NCBI GenBank assembly: GCA_017441005.1
Contig: JAFSAM010000074.1
Coordinates: 1-51,393 of the forward strand
Reading direction: 5' to 3'
Source of the DNA: Clostridia bacterium
GTDB taxonomy: Bacteria > Bacillota > Clostridia > Oscillospirales > CAG-272
Length of the DNA: 51,393 bases
In this document: positions 41,194 to 49,038 of the stretch, one piece after another
Layout of the letters: each line of letters starts with the position of its first letter
Numbering within the stretch: position 1 is the first letter of the stretch
The notes under the pieces: model-generated
Databases searched by the model: none
What the model saw: only the letters and a program-made list of their open reading frames with translations
What the model was told of the DNA's origin: nothing
Translations under genes and position numbers: made by a program

Positions 41194-42405
41194 TTATTGA
41201 TTCAGTATTGCTTCAAAAAGCTCGAGATACTCCGAATATCTTTCTTTTTCATCGAGCTTCTTCAAGGAATCGGAAGAAACCGTTTCTTTTTTCTTCGGCT
41301 CATCAAATTTCGAGGTAATGATCTCGGCGATCTCTCCGACGTCTCTTTTTTCCGAAACAAAGCCGCCGAAGCTTTCTGCAATCTCAACGCTTCCGCCGGT
41401 AGGATAGGTTATAATGGGTGTCCCGCAGGCAACAGCCTCCAAATTGACCGTAGGATAAGTATCCTCATAGGTCAGATTGACAAATATATCGGATGAAGAA
41501 TATATTTCCGCGAGCTCCTGAACACTGTTCGTTCTTTCGATCGCAATGACCGAAGGAGGAAGACTTGCCTTTTGAGCTTCGCTGACTCCCACCATTACAC
41601 AGGCAAATCTGTCGTCGAGCCGCTTTGAAAGCTCGACAAAATCCGAAAAGCCTTTTTTCTCCGTCCATACCGATGCGACTGCAAGCACCACGGTCTTGTT
41701 TTCTATACCGTATCTGCTTCTGAAATCACTTTCGGTGGGCTTGAATACGGAAAGATTGATCCCGTTGTTTATAACGTGTACCGGATAATCCTTCAGATAG
41801 GAACGCCGAACAAGGTTGCCCAACCACTCCGAAGGAGTTACTATATGCATATTCTTTACACCCAAAAAAGCGTTCTTCTTCTCTATAAAGTTCTTTTGGC
41901 TTCTGCTGAGGACAGAGGATGCGGGATACTCTTTTTTCTGGATACACTTTTTGCATCCGCCGTTCTCCCATTGAGAACAACCGACCTGATCAAAGTGAGC
42001 GCAATGCCCCGTAAAGCTCCAGCAATCGTGCAAGGTCCATATAACCGGCTTGCCCGTCTTTTTTATATAGTCAAACAACAGCTTGACGTTGATGTAATAT
42101 CCGTGCAAATTGTGAAGATGGATGATATCGGGATCATACTCCTCGACCCACTTGATAAACTTTTTGGTCGCCCTTTTTGAATTAAAACCGGCATTGTCAA
42201 AGATACGGCTTTTTAATGCATCGGCATAGGTACCGTACTTGCCGCCGATCTGAACGGCATACTCTTTGTGCTGATCAAGCACCGTTTTTCTGCCGTATGC
42301 CACCTTGCACTCGTGCCCCTTTTGCTTTGCAAGAAAGGCAATATCCGTGCATATTCTTCCCGTAGATCCGTTTCCGCAGGTCACGTTGATTTCAAGTATT
42401 TTCAT
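41194..42405 (-). CDS. Glycosyltransferase family 4
   Basis: 403 aa, GT-B fold. N-terminal Gly-rich acceptor loop (EINVTCGNGSTGRICTDIA), IIHLHNLHGYY, VIWTLHDCWSFTGHCAH, and the C-terminal donor-site E-x7-E (YEDTYPTVNLEAVACGTP). Cys-rich CSQWENGGCKKC is a common subfamily insert (WcaL-like). Adds a sugar of the repeat unit. Confidence 0.9.
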   Translation of the reverse strand: MKILEINVTCGNGSTGRICTDIAFLAKQKGHECKVAYGRKTVLDQHKEYAVQIGGKYGTYADALKSRIFDNAGFNSKRATKKFIKWVEEYDPDIIHLHNLHGYYINVKLLFDYIKKTGKPVIWTLHDCWSFTGHCAHFDQVGCSQWENGGCKKCIQKKEYPASSVLSRSQKNFIEKKNAFLGVKNMHIVTPSEWLGNLVRRSYLKDYPVHVINNGINLSVFKPTESDFRSRYGIENKTVVLAVASVWTEKKGFSDFVELSKRLDDRFACVMVGVSEAQKASLPPSVIAIERTNSVQELAEIYSSSDIFVNLTYEDTYPTVNLEAVACGTPIITYPTGGSVEIAESFGGFVSEKRDVGEIAEIITSKFDEPKKKETVSSDSLKKLDEKERYSEYLELFEAILNQ

Positions 42406-42439
42406 AGATATCTATAAAACCTTTTTTGAGAATTATATC

Positions 42440-43666
42440 TTATTTCAAGGAATCCATTATGCCGAGGTAGGTCTTGTCCGCGCTGTACTCTTTTTTGAGG
42501 TATTCAAATTCCTTTGCCGCCATATCGGCTTTGTCCGCCGAAACAGCTTTATCCACCAATTCGGCAAACTTGTCGGAATCGTTTGAAAGACAAGCCCAAC
42601 CGAATCCGCCCTCGGTGATCACTTTACCGATGTCGGTATTGGGGTCTGTCGCCGCAATAACGGGCAATCCCGCTTGCATATATGCAAGCAATCTGCTCGG
42701 GAAATTGGGGATGGTAAATCTGTAATCGAGGAATATAAGGCCGACGTCGCAGGCGGCAACCATCTTATCGTAGTCATCCTTTGGAAGCCTTTTCATAAGC
42801 TTCATATTGGTGGGCTTTTCTTTTTCGAAATAATCCTCAAGCTTGCCGTATTCCGTGCCGTCGCCGACAATAAGGAAGAAGGCATCTTTGTTGTTTTTCT
42901 GCTTTTCGAGACATTCGATTATAAAAGGAATCCCCTGAGGTCTGCCGAGGTTTCCGCCGTAGACAAAAACCTTTTTGTCAAGGGGAATGCCGTATTTTTC
43001 GCGAAGACTGTTTCGGGTCACAGAATCGACTGTCATATCCTGAATCTCGATCGAGTTTGGACAAAGCGTCACCCTTTCCGCCTCGATCTCGCTGTTGTGC
43101 TTCAAAAGATAATCGCAGTTTGCATCACTCATACAGCCTATCACGTCGGATAATTCGTAGAGCTTCTTCTCTTTCTTTCTGAAGGACTTGTATAAAACAC
43201 CCTTCAGACCGCTCTTTTTCATCATGCCCATATCAACGGCATTCTGCGGAAAAATATCCTTGAGCATAAGATAAGTCTTGGCACCGTCGCGTTTTTTAAT
43301 ATATTTAATGGGTTTTACCAAGGTGATCGGAGGGGTCGAATAAAGAACGAGATCGAACTTCACGTTTCCGAGATACTTCTTGATACCCTTTTTCAAGGTA
43401 CCCTCGAGAAGCACGGTGGAAATACCCTTTTCGATTATATTCGTTTTTTGAATATTACCCGTTTTAAGCTTCAATATGTGAACGTGACTCTTTATGCCCT
43501 CGCCCTCACCGCTTAAAAAAGCAGTCTTCATTCCCTGTCTTCTTTCGACGGGAGAAATTATGTATACCTCGTGGCCGTTTTTGGCAAACTGGCGCATAAG
43601 ATCGGAATATATGTTATGCTCATCTATGGAACGGATATCCAACAAGGTAATAAAAAGTATATTCAT
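42440..43666 (-). CDS. Glycosyltransferase family 4 (WbuB-like)
   Basis: 408 aa, GT-B fold: LFITLLDIRSIDEHNIYSDL, LVLYSTPPITLVKPIKYIKK, LMLKDIFPQNAVDMGMM, VYGGNLGRPQG, and SRLLAYMQAGLPVIAATDP at the donor site. The DIFP/STPP features resemble WbuB, a putative L-FucNAc transferase, which would fit the capEFG genes in this operon; this specificity is inferred. AGAGGGAT precedes the ATG. Confidence 0.88.
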   Translation of the reverse strand: MNILFITLLDIRSIDEHNIYSDLMRQFAKNGHEVYIISPVERRQGMKTAFLSGEGEGIKSHVHILKLKTGNIQKTNIIEKGISTVLLEGTLKKGIKKYLGNVKFDLVLYSTPPITLVKPIKYIKKRDGAKTYLMLKDIFPQNAVDMGMMKKSGLKGVLYKSFRKKEKKLYELSDVIGCMSDANCDYLLKHNSEIEAERVTLCPNSIEIQDMTVDSVTRNSLREKYGIPLDKKVFVYGGNLGRPQGIPFIIECLEKQKNNKDAFFLIVGDGTEYGKLEDYFEKEKPTNMKLMKRLPKDDYDKMVAACDVGLIFLDYRFTIPNFPSRLLAYMQAGLPVIAATDPNTDIGKVITEGGFGWACLSNDSDKFAELVDKAVSADKADMAAKEFEYLKKEYSADKTYLGIMDSLK

Positions 43667-43690
43667 ATCATCCCTCTGAACTGTAACAGA

Positions 43691-44308
43691 TTAAATTATA
43701 TTTGCGGGAACGCCAACGTATGTTCCCGAAGAATCTATATTTTTTATGACCGTTGCCCCGGCACCGATTATGCAGCCGTCACAGATACTTACGTTGTTGA
43801 TCACCGTGACTCCGGCACAAACGAACACCTTACTGCCTATAGTGACCGTGCCCGCAACGTGTGCACCCACGGATATGTGGGTATAGTCTCCGACCCTGCA
43901 ATCGTGGTCGACCGAGCTGCACGTGTTTATTATAACTCCGTCGCCTACCTCGGCGCAGGAATTCAAAACCGCACCCGCCATTACCACGCTTCCGCGTCCA
44001 AGCTTAACTCCGTCACCGACAGTAGCATTCGGATGAACGAGGGTGGCAAAACAAGCACCTTCACCCTCCATCATTCTTTGCAGCCTTTCTCTGACCGCAT
44101 TATTTCCGATGGCAATTATAAAATCGCTGTCCTTTATGTATTCGGCAAAGCTCGAGACCTTTCCGCTGACGTGGACCTTTTCATTGATTTCTTCCGAATC
44201 GTCGAGAAATACGAGGTCACAGTATGCCCCCGATTTTTTTGCAATATCGGCGACCACCCTTCCGTGTCCGCCCGCACCGACGATCACAAGCCTTTTATTT
44301 TTCAACAT
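43691..44308 (-). CDS. pglD: PglD-like sugar O/N-acetyltransferase
   Basis: 205 aa. N-terminal Rossmann-like NDP-sugar domain (LVIVGAGGHGRVVADIAKKSG), then a left-handed beta-helix of hexapeptide repeats (NATVGDGVKLGRGSVV, NTCSSVDHDCRVGDYTHI, GAHVAGTVTIG). The catalytic-type His sits in SSVDHDC. It transfers acetyl from acetyl-CoA to a UDP-4-amino-sugar. The ATG at 44308 begins at the conserved domain; an ATG at 44326 is also possible. It overlaps the preceding sugar transferase gene. Confidence 0.9.
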   Translation of the reverse strand: MLKNKRLVIVGAGGHGRVVADIAKKSGAYCDLVFLDDSEEINEKVHVSGKVSSFAEYIKDSDFIIAIGNNAVRERLQRMMEGEGACFATLVHPNATVGDGVKLGRGSVVMAGAVLNSCAEVGDGVIINTCSSVDHDCRVGDYTHISVGAHVAGTVTIGSKVFVCAGVTVINNVSICDGCIIGAGATVIKNIDSSGTYVGVPANII

Positions 44309-44939
44309 TGTTCTTTTCTTTCTCATCAGTCTTTTCGGGAGTGCCCTTGAATTCCTCCATAGTAACCGAGGTCTCCGAGCTAATGCCGCTGCGCTTGAAC
44401 ACAGCCGCGACAGTACCGAAAATTATTTTTATATCACCGATAAAAGTGATATTATTTACGTATTCGACGTCGAGTCTGAATTTTTCTTCCCAGGTGATCG
44501 AGTTTCTGCCGTTCACCTGCGCATATCCCGTGAGACCGGGTCTGACATCGTGTCTATGTCTCTGCTCTTCGTTGTAAAGCGGCAGATACTTGACAAGAAG
44601 GGGTCTCGGACCGACGATCGCCATATCTCCTATGAGAATATTGATAAGCTCGGGAAGCTCGTCAAGGCTTGTGCTTCTCAAAAACTTTCCGTAACCGGTA
44701 AGCCTTTTGTCGTCAGGCAAAAGGTTGCCGTCCTTATCCTTGGCATTCGTCATTGTGCGGAATTTTATGAGCTTAAAGATCTTTTCGTTCTTGCCGGGAC
44801 GCTGCTGGGTAAAAAACGGATTACCGCCCATCGTGAATACGCCCACGATAATGAGTATGAGCAATATGGGAGAAAGCACGATTACAGCGATCAACGAAAG
44901 CAAAAAATCGATCAAACGTTTAAAAAACTTTGCGTACAT
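44295..44939 (-). CDS. pglC: Phosphoglycosyltransferase (PglC-like initiating sugar transferase)
   Basis: 214-aa monotopic enzyme: N-terminal re-entrant hydrophobic helix (FLLSLIAVIVLSPILLILII), then FFTQQRPGKNEKIFKLIKFR, STSLDELPELINILIGDMA, IVGPRPLLVKYLPLY and RPGLTGYAQVNGRN. It transfers a phospho-sugar from UDP-sugar to undecaprenyl phosphate, starting repeat-unit synthesis. With pglD and the aminotransferase next to it, the primer sugar is probably a 2,4-diacetamido-trideoxyhexose. Confidence 0.94.
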   Translation of the reverse strand: MYAKFFKRLIDFLLSLIAVIVLSPILLILIIVGVFTMGGNPFFTQQRPGKNEKIFKLIKFRTMTNAKDKDGNLLPDDKRLTGYGKFLRSTSLDELPELINILIGDMAIVGPRPLLVKYLPLYNEEQRHRHDVRPGLTGYAQVNGRNSITWEEKFRLDVEYVNNITFIGDIKIIFGTVAAVFKRSGISSETSVTMEEFKGTPEKTDEKEKNNVEK

Positions 44940-44949
44940 AATTCACCTT

Positions 44950-46206
44950 TCAAAAACAACTTCTTACGATTTCGATGACCTTATCCTGCTCTTCTGCAGT
45001 CATCTTGTTGTCGCTGGGTAAGCACAGACCGCGATCGAAAATGTCTGCTCCGACGTCTCCGACCCCGCCTGCGATATAAGCATTTGTTTTAGCTCTGCCC
45101 GAGCCCGTTTGTGTAATAAACTCATGCATACGGTACATAGGCTGCATATGCATAGGCTTCCAGATGGGTCTGCCCTCTGCGTTGCATGCCGCCAGAGTTT
45201 CGAGTATCTGAGTAGGACAAGTCTTGCCCTTCTCGGGTATGTAAAGAGCGGTAGAGTCGTCTCTCACCTGCTTACACATATAGTCTTTGTCGATGATCAT
45301 TGCCGACAGCCAGTAGTTGGGCTGAGAATTGTCGATAATGGGATTCATCTGAACAGGAAGATCCTTAAAGCCCTCACAGTATCTGTCGTATATCGCCTTT
45401 TTCTGTGCAATGTGCTCTTCAAGATAGGGGTACTGACCTCTTACGACGCCGGCAACAACGTTGCTCATACGGTAATTGTAACCGACCTCTTCATGCTGAT
45501 ACCAGGGAGCGTTTTCTCTCGCCTGAGTAGACCACTTGCGCGCCTTGTTTGCAACCTCGATATCATTGGTCAAAAGACATCCGCCCGATGAGCCCGTAAT
45601 GATCTTGTTTCCGTTGTAGCTGATCGCCGAATAGTCACCGAACGATCCGCACTGCTTGCCGTTCAACGCAGCACCCATTGCCTCTGCCGCATCCTCGATG
45701 AGAAGAGCTCCGTGCTTTTCACATATCTGCTTAATAACGTCTATTTTTCCGAGGAAGCCGTAAAGCTCCGCACATACGACGAGCTTAACGTCGGGATAGA
45801 TCTCGAAAGCCTTTTCGAGAGCTACGGGATCCATATTCCAGGATTCCTTTTCTGTATCGATAAATACGGGAATACCGCCCTCGTAAACAACAGGATTAAG
45901 TGTCGCATCAAAGGTCATATCCGAGCAAAATACTCTCTTACCCTCCAAAGCACCGTGGCTGATTGCGGGTTTGCCGTAAAGTCTTTCGCCCGCGGCTTTT
46001 ACACAAAGGTGAAGCGCGGCTGTACAGCTCGACAAAGCGACAGCATACTTCATTTCCGCCTTTTCTGCGGCAATGCGCTCTACCTCGTTGATATTCTGAC
46101 CGACTGTACTCATCCAGTTGGTCTCGTAAGCCTCGGTAATATATTTCATTTCGTCGCCGTGCATAGTAGGTGTTGCAAGCCAGATCTTCTTTTCAAATAC
46201 TTTCAT
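44950..46206 (-). CDS. pglE: DegT/DnrJ/EryC1 aminotransferase (UDP-4-amino-sugar synthesis)
   Basis: 418 aa PLP-dependent aspartate-aminotransferase fold. SSCTAALHLCVKA binds the cofactor phosphate, LLIEDAAEAMGA contains the PLP Asp, and ISYNGNKIITGSSGG has the Schiff-base Lys. The NGNK motif is typical of PglE-type enzymes that aminate UDP-4-keto-6-deoxy-GlcNAc. AAGGAT precedes the ATG. First gene of the 15-gene operon. Confidence 0.9.
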   Translation of the reverse strand: MKVFEKKIWLATPTMHGDEMKYITEAYETNWMSTVGQNINEVERIAAEKAEMKYAVALSSCTAALHLCVKAAGERLYGKPAISHGALEGKRVFCSDMTFDATLNPVVYEGGIPVFIDTEKESWNMDPVALEKAFEIYPDVKLVVCAELYGFLGKIDVIKQICEKHGALLIEDAAEAMGAALNGKQCGSFGDYSAISYNGNKIITGSSGGCLLTNDIEVANKARKWSTQARENAPWYQHEEVGYNYRMSNVVAGVVRGQYPYLEEHIAQKKAIYDRYCEGFKDLPVQMNPIIDNSQPNYWLSAMIIDKDYMCKQVRDDSTALYIPEKGKTCPTQILETLAACNAEGRPIWKPMHMQPMYRMHEFITQTGSGRAKTNAYIAGGVGDVGADIFDRGLCLPSDNKMTAEEQDKVIEIVRSCF

Positions 46207-46268
46207 AGTAACACATCCTTGTCAAAAAATTGTAGTAAACATTCAAGAAACGATTTGCGAATTTCAAA

Positions 46269-46335
46269 AAAATACCGCCCCCGCCGGGAATCAAAAAATG
46301 ATACTTCATCTCACGGGGTCTGCGGCGCATAAGGC
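46269..46335 (-). promoter_or_regulatory. Candidate attenuator in the polysaccharide operon leader
   Basis: In the transcribed leader the minus strand has CCGC-AGA-CCCCG pairing with CGGGG-GCGG (bulged ~9-bp stem with an inner ATGA/TCAT hairpin), followed at once by TATTTTTTT. This looks like an intrinsic terminator about 65 nt before the first gene. Conditional read-through is inferred. Confidence 0.5.
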
Positions 46336-46389
46336 ATGATCGGTAGAATGATCGTTCTGCAGGGAAATACAATCATACCATTATATTTA

Positions 46390-46418
46390 AGTATATCACT
46401 TGTATTACATTAAGTCAA
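46390..46418 (-). promoter_or_regulatory. Promoter of the polysaccharide operon
   Basis: Minus strand TTGACT (46418-46413), 17-bp spacer, TATACT (46395-46390) with a TG extension; about 175 nt of leader precede the first ATG. Confidence 0.82.
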
Positions 46419-46551
46419 GTATAATTTAATATACTATTACGTATATTTTGTCGACAGGTAAACACAAATGACGCACACCTCACTCTATCCCCCCAAAAAA
46501 ACTCCCCCAAACCCCAATTGTAAATTTTTTGAAAATTCGTCTCAAAGCAAC

Positions 46552-46580
46552 AAAAAAGGACCGAAAAATCGGTCCTTTAC
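46552..46580 (-). terminator. Terminator of the cyclophilin gene
   Basis: AAAGGACCGA (46555-46564) and TCGGTCCTTT (46569-46578) form a 10-bp stem with a 4-nt loop, followed on the minus strand by T6. Confidence 0.9.
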
Positions 46581-46595
46581 GTTTTTCAAACAATA

Positions 46596-47075
46596 TCAGC
46601 CTTCGACCTTGATCGACTTGATGACCATATCGAACATAGGTCTGTCGCTGAAGCTCGTCTTGGTGGTAGCGATCTCGTCGAGGGTCTCGAAGCCGTCGGT
46701 CATCTTACCGAAAGCGGCATACTGACCGTCGAGATGGGGTGCATCCTCGTGCATAATAAAGAACTGCGAGCCTGCGGAATTGGGGTTCATAGATCTCGCC
46801 ATAGAAATAACACCGCGGGTATGCTTAAGATCATTCTTAACGCCGTTAGCAGCAAACTCACCCTTGATATGATATCCGGGACCACCCATGCCTGTGCCCT
46901 CGGGGTCACCGCCCTGAATCATAAAGCCTCTGATGACTCTGTGAAAAATAAGACCGTCATAGAATCCGCTGTTTGCCAGCTTCTCGAAATTTTCGACAGT
47001 CAAAGGAGCTGTTTCGGGGTACAGTTCGAGAGTCATCTTTCCGCCGTTTTCCATTTCAATTACAGCTGTTTTCAT
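46596..47075 (-). CDS. Cyclophilin-type peptidyl-prolyl isomerase
   Basis: 159-aa single-domain cytosolic cyclophilin catalysing cis-trans isomerisation of X-Pro bonds. It shows FHRVIRGFMIQGGDPEGTG (active-site FHR and QGGD), NSAGSQFFIM and APHLDGQYAAFGKM. AAAGGAGAT precedes the ATG. Monocistronic, with its own terminator. Confidence 0.95.
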   Translation of the reverse strand: MKTAVIEMENGGKMTLELYPETAPLTVENFEKLANSGFYDGLIFHRVIRGFMIQGGDPEGTGMGGPGYHIKGEFAANGVKNDLKHTRGVISMARSMNPNSAGSQFFIMHEDAPHLDGQYAAFGKMTDGFETLDEIATTKTSFSDRPMFDMVIKSIKVEG

Positions 47076-47162
47076 ATTTGAATCTCCTTTTATTTAAAAA
47101 GTATAACTACAAATTATATGGGATACAGGCAATCCCGTACCCCACATATTGTACTTAAAATC

Positions 47163-47200
47163 AAGCGAGCCGCAAAATAACTTTGTGGCTCGCTCTTTTT
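47163..47200 (-). terminator. Terminator of the hydrogenase operon
   Basis: AAGCGAGCC and GGCTCGCTC arms (47163-47171 and 47187-47195) with inner GCAAA/TTTGT pairing. The minus-strand T-tract is weak (TTGATTTT); the plus strand has CTTTTT. Confidence 0.65.
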
Positions 47201-47216
47201 ATTTCAGGTCAAAAAC

Positions 47217-49019
47217 TCAGTCTTTGAAAGCCTCTCTTGCTGCATAAGAAGTATGGAGCAATTCGTGTGCTTTGTGAGAGTTGGGCTCGCCGAGGAACTT
47301 CTCATAGAGAGCCTTGATCTGAGGATTGTTGTGGCTCTGTCTGAGAGCCTGTCTCTCATCCTCGGAGTAGAGTGCCTTAGCACGCTTTTCCTTGTAGGTG
47401 TCAACAATGTCAGCATCCTCGTTGGGAAGGAACTGGGGCTTGATGTAAGGCTGGCCGCCGCCTGCGATACAACCGCCGGGACATCCCATGATCTCGATGA
47501 ACGCATACTTGCTCTTGCCTGCTCTGATGTCGTCAAGGAGAACCTTGGCATTCTTCATGCCGTGAGCAACTGCAACCCAGATAGTGGTACCGTTGAGCTC
47601 GAGAGAAGCTTCCTTAATGCCGTCGAAGCCACGAACAGCCTCGAACTTAACAGCAGCGTGTTCCTTGCCGGTGAGTACGTAGTAAGCAGTTCTGAGAGCC
47701 GCCTCCATAACACCGCCTGTAACACCGAAGATAACGCCTGCACCGGTGTAATCGCCAACAACGTCATTGTCGAACTCTTCATCGGGAAGCTTATTGAAGT
47801 TGATACCGGAACGCTTGATAAGCTTAGCAAGTTCTCTTGTTGTAAGAACTGCGTCAACGTCCTTAAGACCGTTTGTTACGAGCTGATCTCTTTCCTTTTC
47901 AGCCTTCTTAGCGGTACAAGGCATAATGGAAACAACGAACATATCCTTGGGGTCAATGCCGTTTGCTTCAGCATAGTAGGACTTGAGGATCGCACCGAAC
48001 ATTTCGTGAGGAGACTTGCAGGAAGAAAGGTGACCGAGAAGATCGCCGTAGTTAATTTCTGCATAGTTGATCCAACCGGGAGAGCAAGAGGTGATCATAG
48101 GAAGCTGACCGCCGTTCTTGATTCTGCCGAGAAGCTCTGTAGCTTCTTCCATAATTGTAAGGTCAGCCGCATAGTTGGTATCAAATACCTTCTTGAAGCC
48201 GAGTCTCTTGAGGGCGGCAACCATCTTGCCTGTGCAAGGAGTACCGACCTTCATACCAAACTCTTCGCCGAGAGCAGCTCTTACAGCGGGAGCGGTCTGA
48301 ACGACAACGTACTTACCTTCAGCCATAGCCTTGTCAACCAAAGCGATCTCGCTCTTTTCCATCAATGCACCTGTGGGGCAAACGCTTACGCACTGACCGC
48401 AGAGGATACAGGGAGAGTTAGCGAAGGAACGGTTTTCAGCGGGAGCAACAATAGTATTGAAGCCTCTCTTTTCAAAACCGAGAACGCCCTTACCGTGAGC
48501 ATTCTTACATCTTTCAACACAACGTCCGCAGAGAACGCACTTGGATGTGTCTCTGATGATAGAGGGTGTGAGCTGATCGATGGTAATGGGAGTCTGAGCA
48601 CCTCTGAACATATCTTCTCTTGCGCCGGTAACCTTAGCGGCATAGAGGAGCTCACAGTATTCATTCTTATCACACTGCTGGCACTTCATAGAGTGGTTGG
48701 AGAGCAAGAGTTCAACAGATGCTCTTCTTGCGGAAACAGCCTTGGGAGAAGAAATGATAACCTTCATATCGGGAGTAATGGGGTATACGCAGGATGCAAC
48801 GAGACGCTGAGGACCGTAAGCAACCTCACCCTTATCATTCTTTCTGCCTTCCTGAACTTCTACAAGACATACACGGCAGGAGCCTTTGGAGCATTCGCCG
48901 TGGTTGTAAGCACAGAGTGTGGGGATATCGTAGCCGCAAGCCTTTGCAGCTTCAAGGACAGTTAATCCTGCCTCTACTTGGTAGGAAACGCCTTCAATAT
49001 AAATATTAATCAATGCCAT
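47217..49019 (-). CDS. hydA: [FeFe] hydrogenase catalytic subunit (HydA/HndD type)
   Basis: 600 aa. N-terminal [2Fe-2S] domain (TLC36 ... GSCRVC51), H109-x3-C-x2-C-x5-C122 for a His-ligated [4Fe-4S], and two ferredoxin [4Fe-4S] motifs (C161VLCGRCVERC and C204ILCGQCVSVC). The H-cluster domain has L1 TSCSPGW (310-316), L2 MPCTAKK (366-372) and L3 MGCPGGCIAGGG (511-522). L1 has one Ser in place of the second Cys of TSCCPGW. Lies 19 nt downstream of the NuoF-like gene; together they should form a trimeric NAD(P)-linked, possibly electron-bifurcating, hydrogenase disposing of fermentation electrons as H2. Confidence 0.95.
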   Translation of the reverse strand: MALINIYIEGVSYQVEAGLTVLEAAKACGYDIPTLCAYNHGECSKGSCRVCLVEVQEGRKNDKGEVAYGPQRLVASCVYPITPDMKVIISSPKAVSARRASVELLLSNHSMKCQQCDKNEYCELLYAAKVTGAREDMFRGAQTPITIDQLTPSIIRDTSKCVLCGRCVERCKNAHGKGVLGFEKRGFNTIVAPAENRSFANSPCILCGQCVSVCPTGALMEKSEIALVDKAMAEGKYVVVQTAPAVRAALGEEFGMKVGTPCTGKMVAALKRLGFKKVFDTNYAADLTIMEEATELLGRIKNGGQLPMITSCSPGWINYAEINYGDLLGHLSSCKSPHEMFGAILKSYYAEANGIDPKDMFVVSIMPCTAKKAEKERDQLVTNGLKDVDAVLTTRELAKLIKRSGINFNKLPDEEFDNDVVGDYTGAGVIFGVTGGVMEAALRTAYYVLTGKEHAAVKFEAVRGFDGIKEASLELNGTTIWVAVAHGMKNAKVLLDDIRAGKSKYAFIEIMGCPGGCIAGGGQPYIKPQFLPNEDADIVDTYKEKRAKALYSEDERQALRQSHNNPQIKALYEKFLGEPNSHKAHELLHTSYAAREAFKD

Positions 49020-49038
49020 TTTTTCATTTCCCCCTTAA

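Noticed and set aside
47253..48965. 570-codon plus-strand open frame, and a similar one at 49261-50778
   Set aside because: Antisense to hydA and hydB with intact cluster motifs; long antisense frames here reflect synonymous codon choice.
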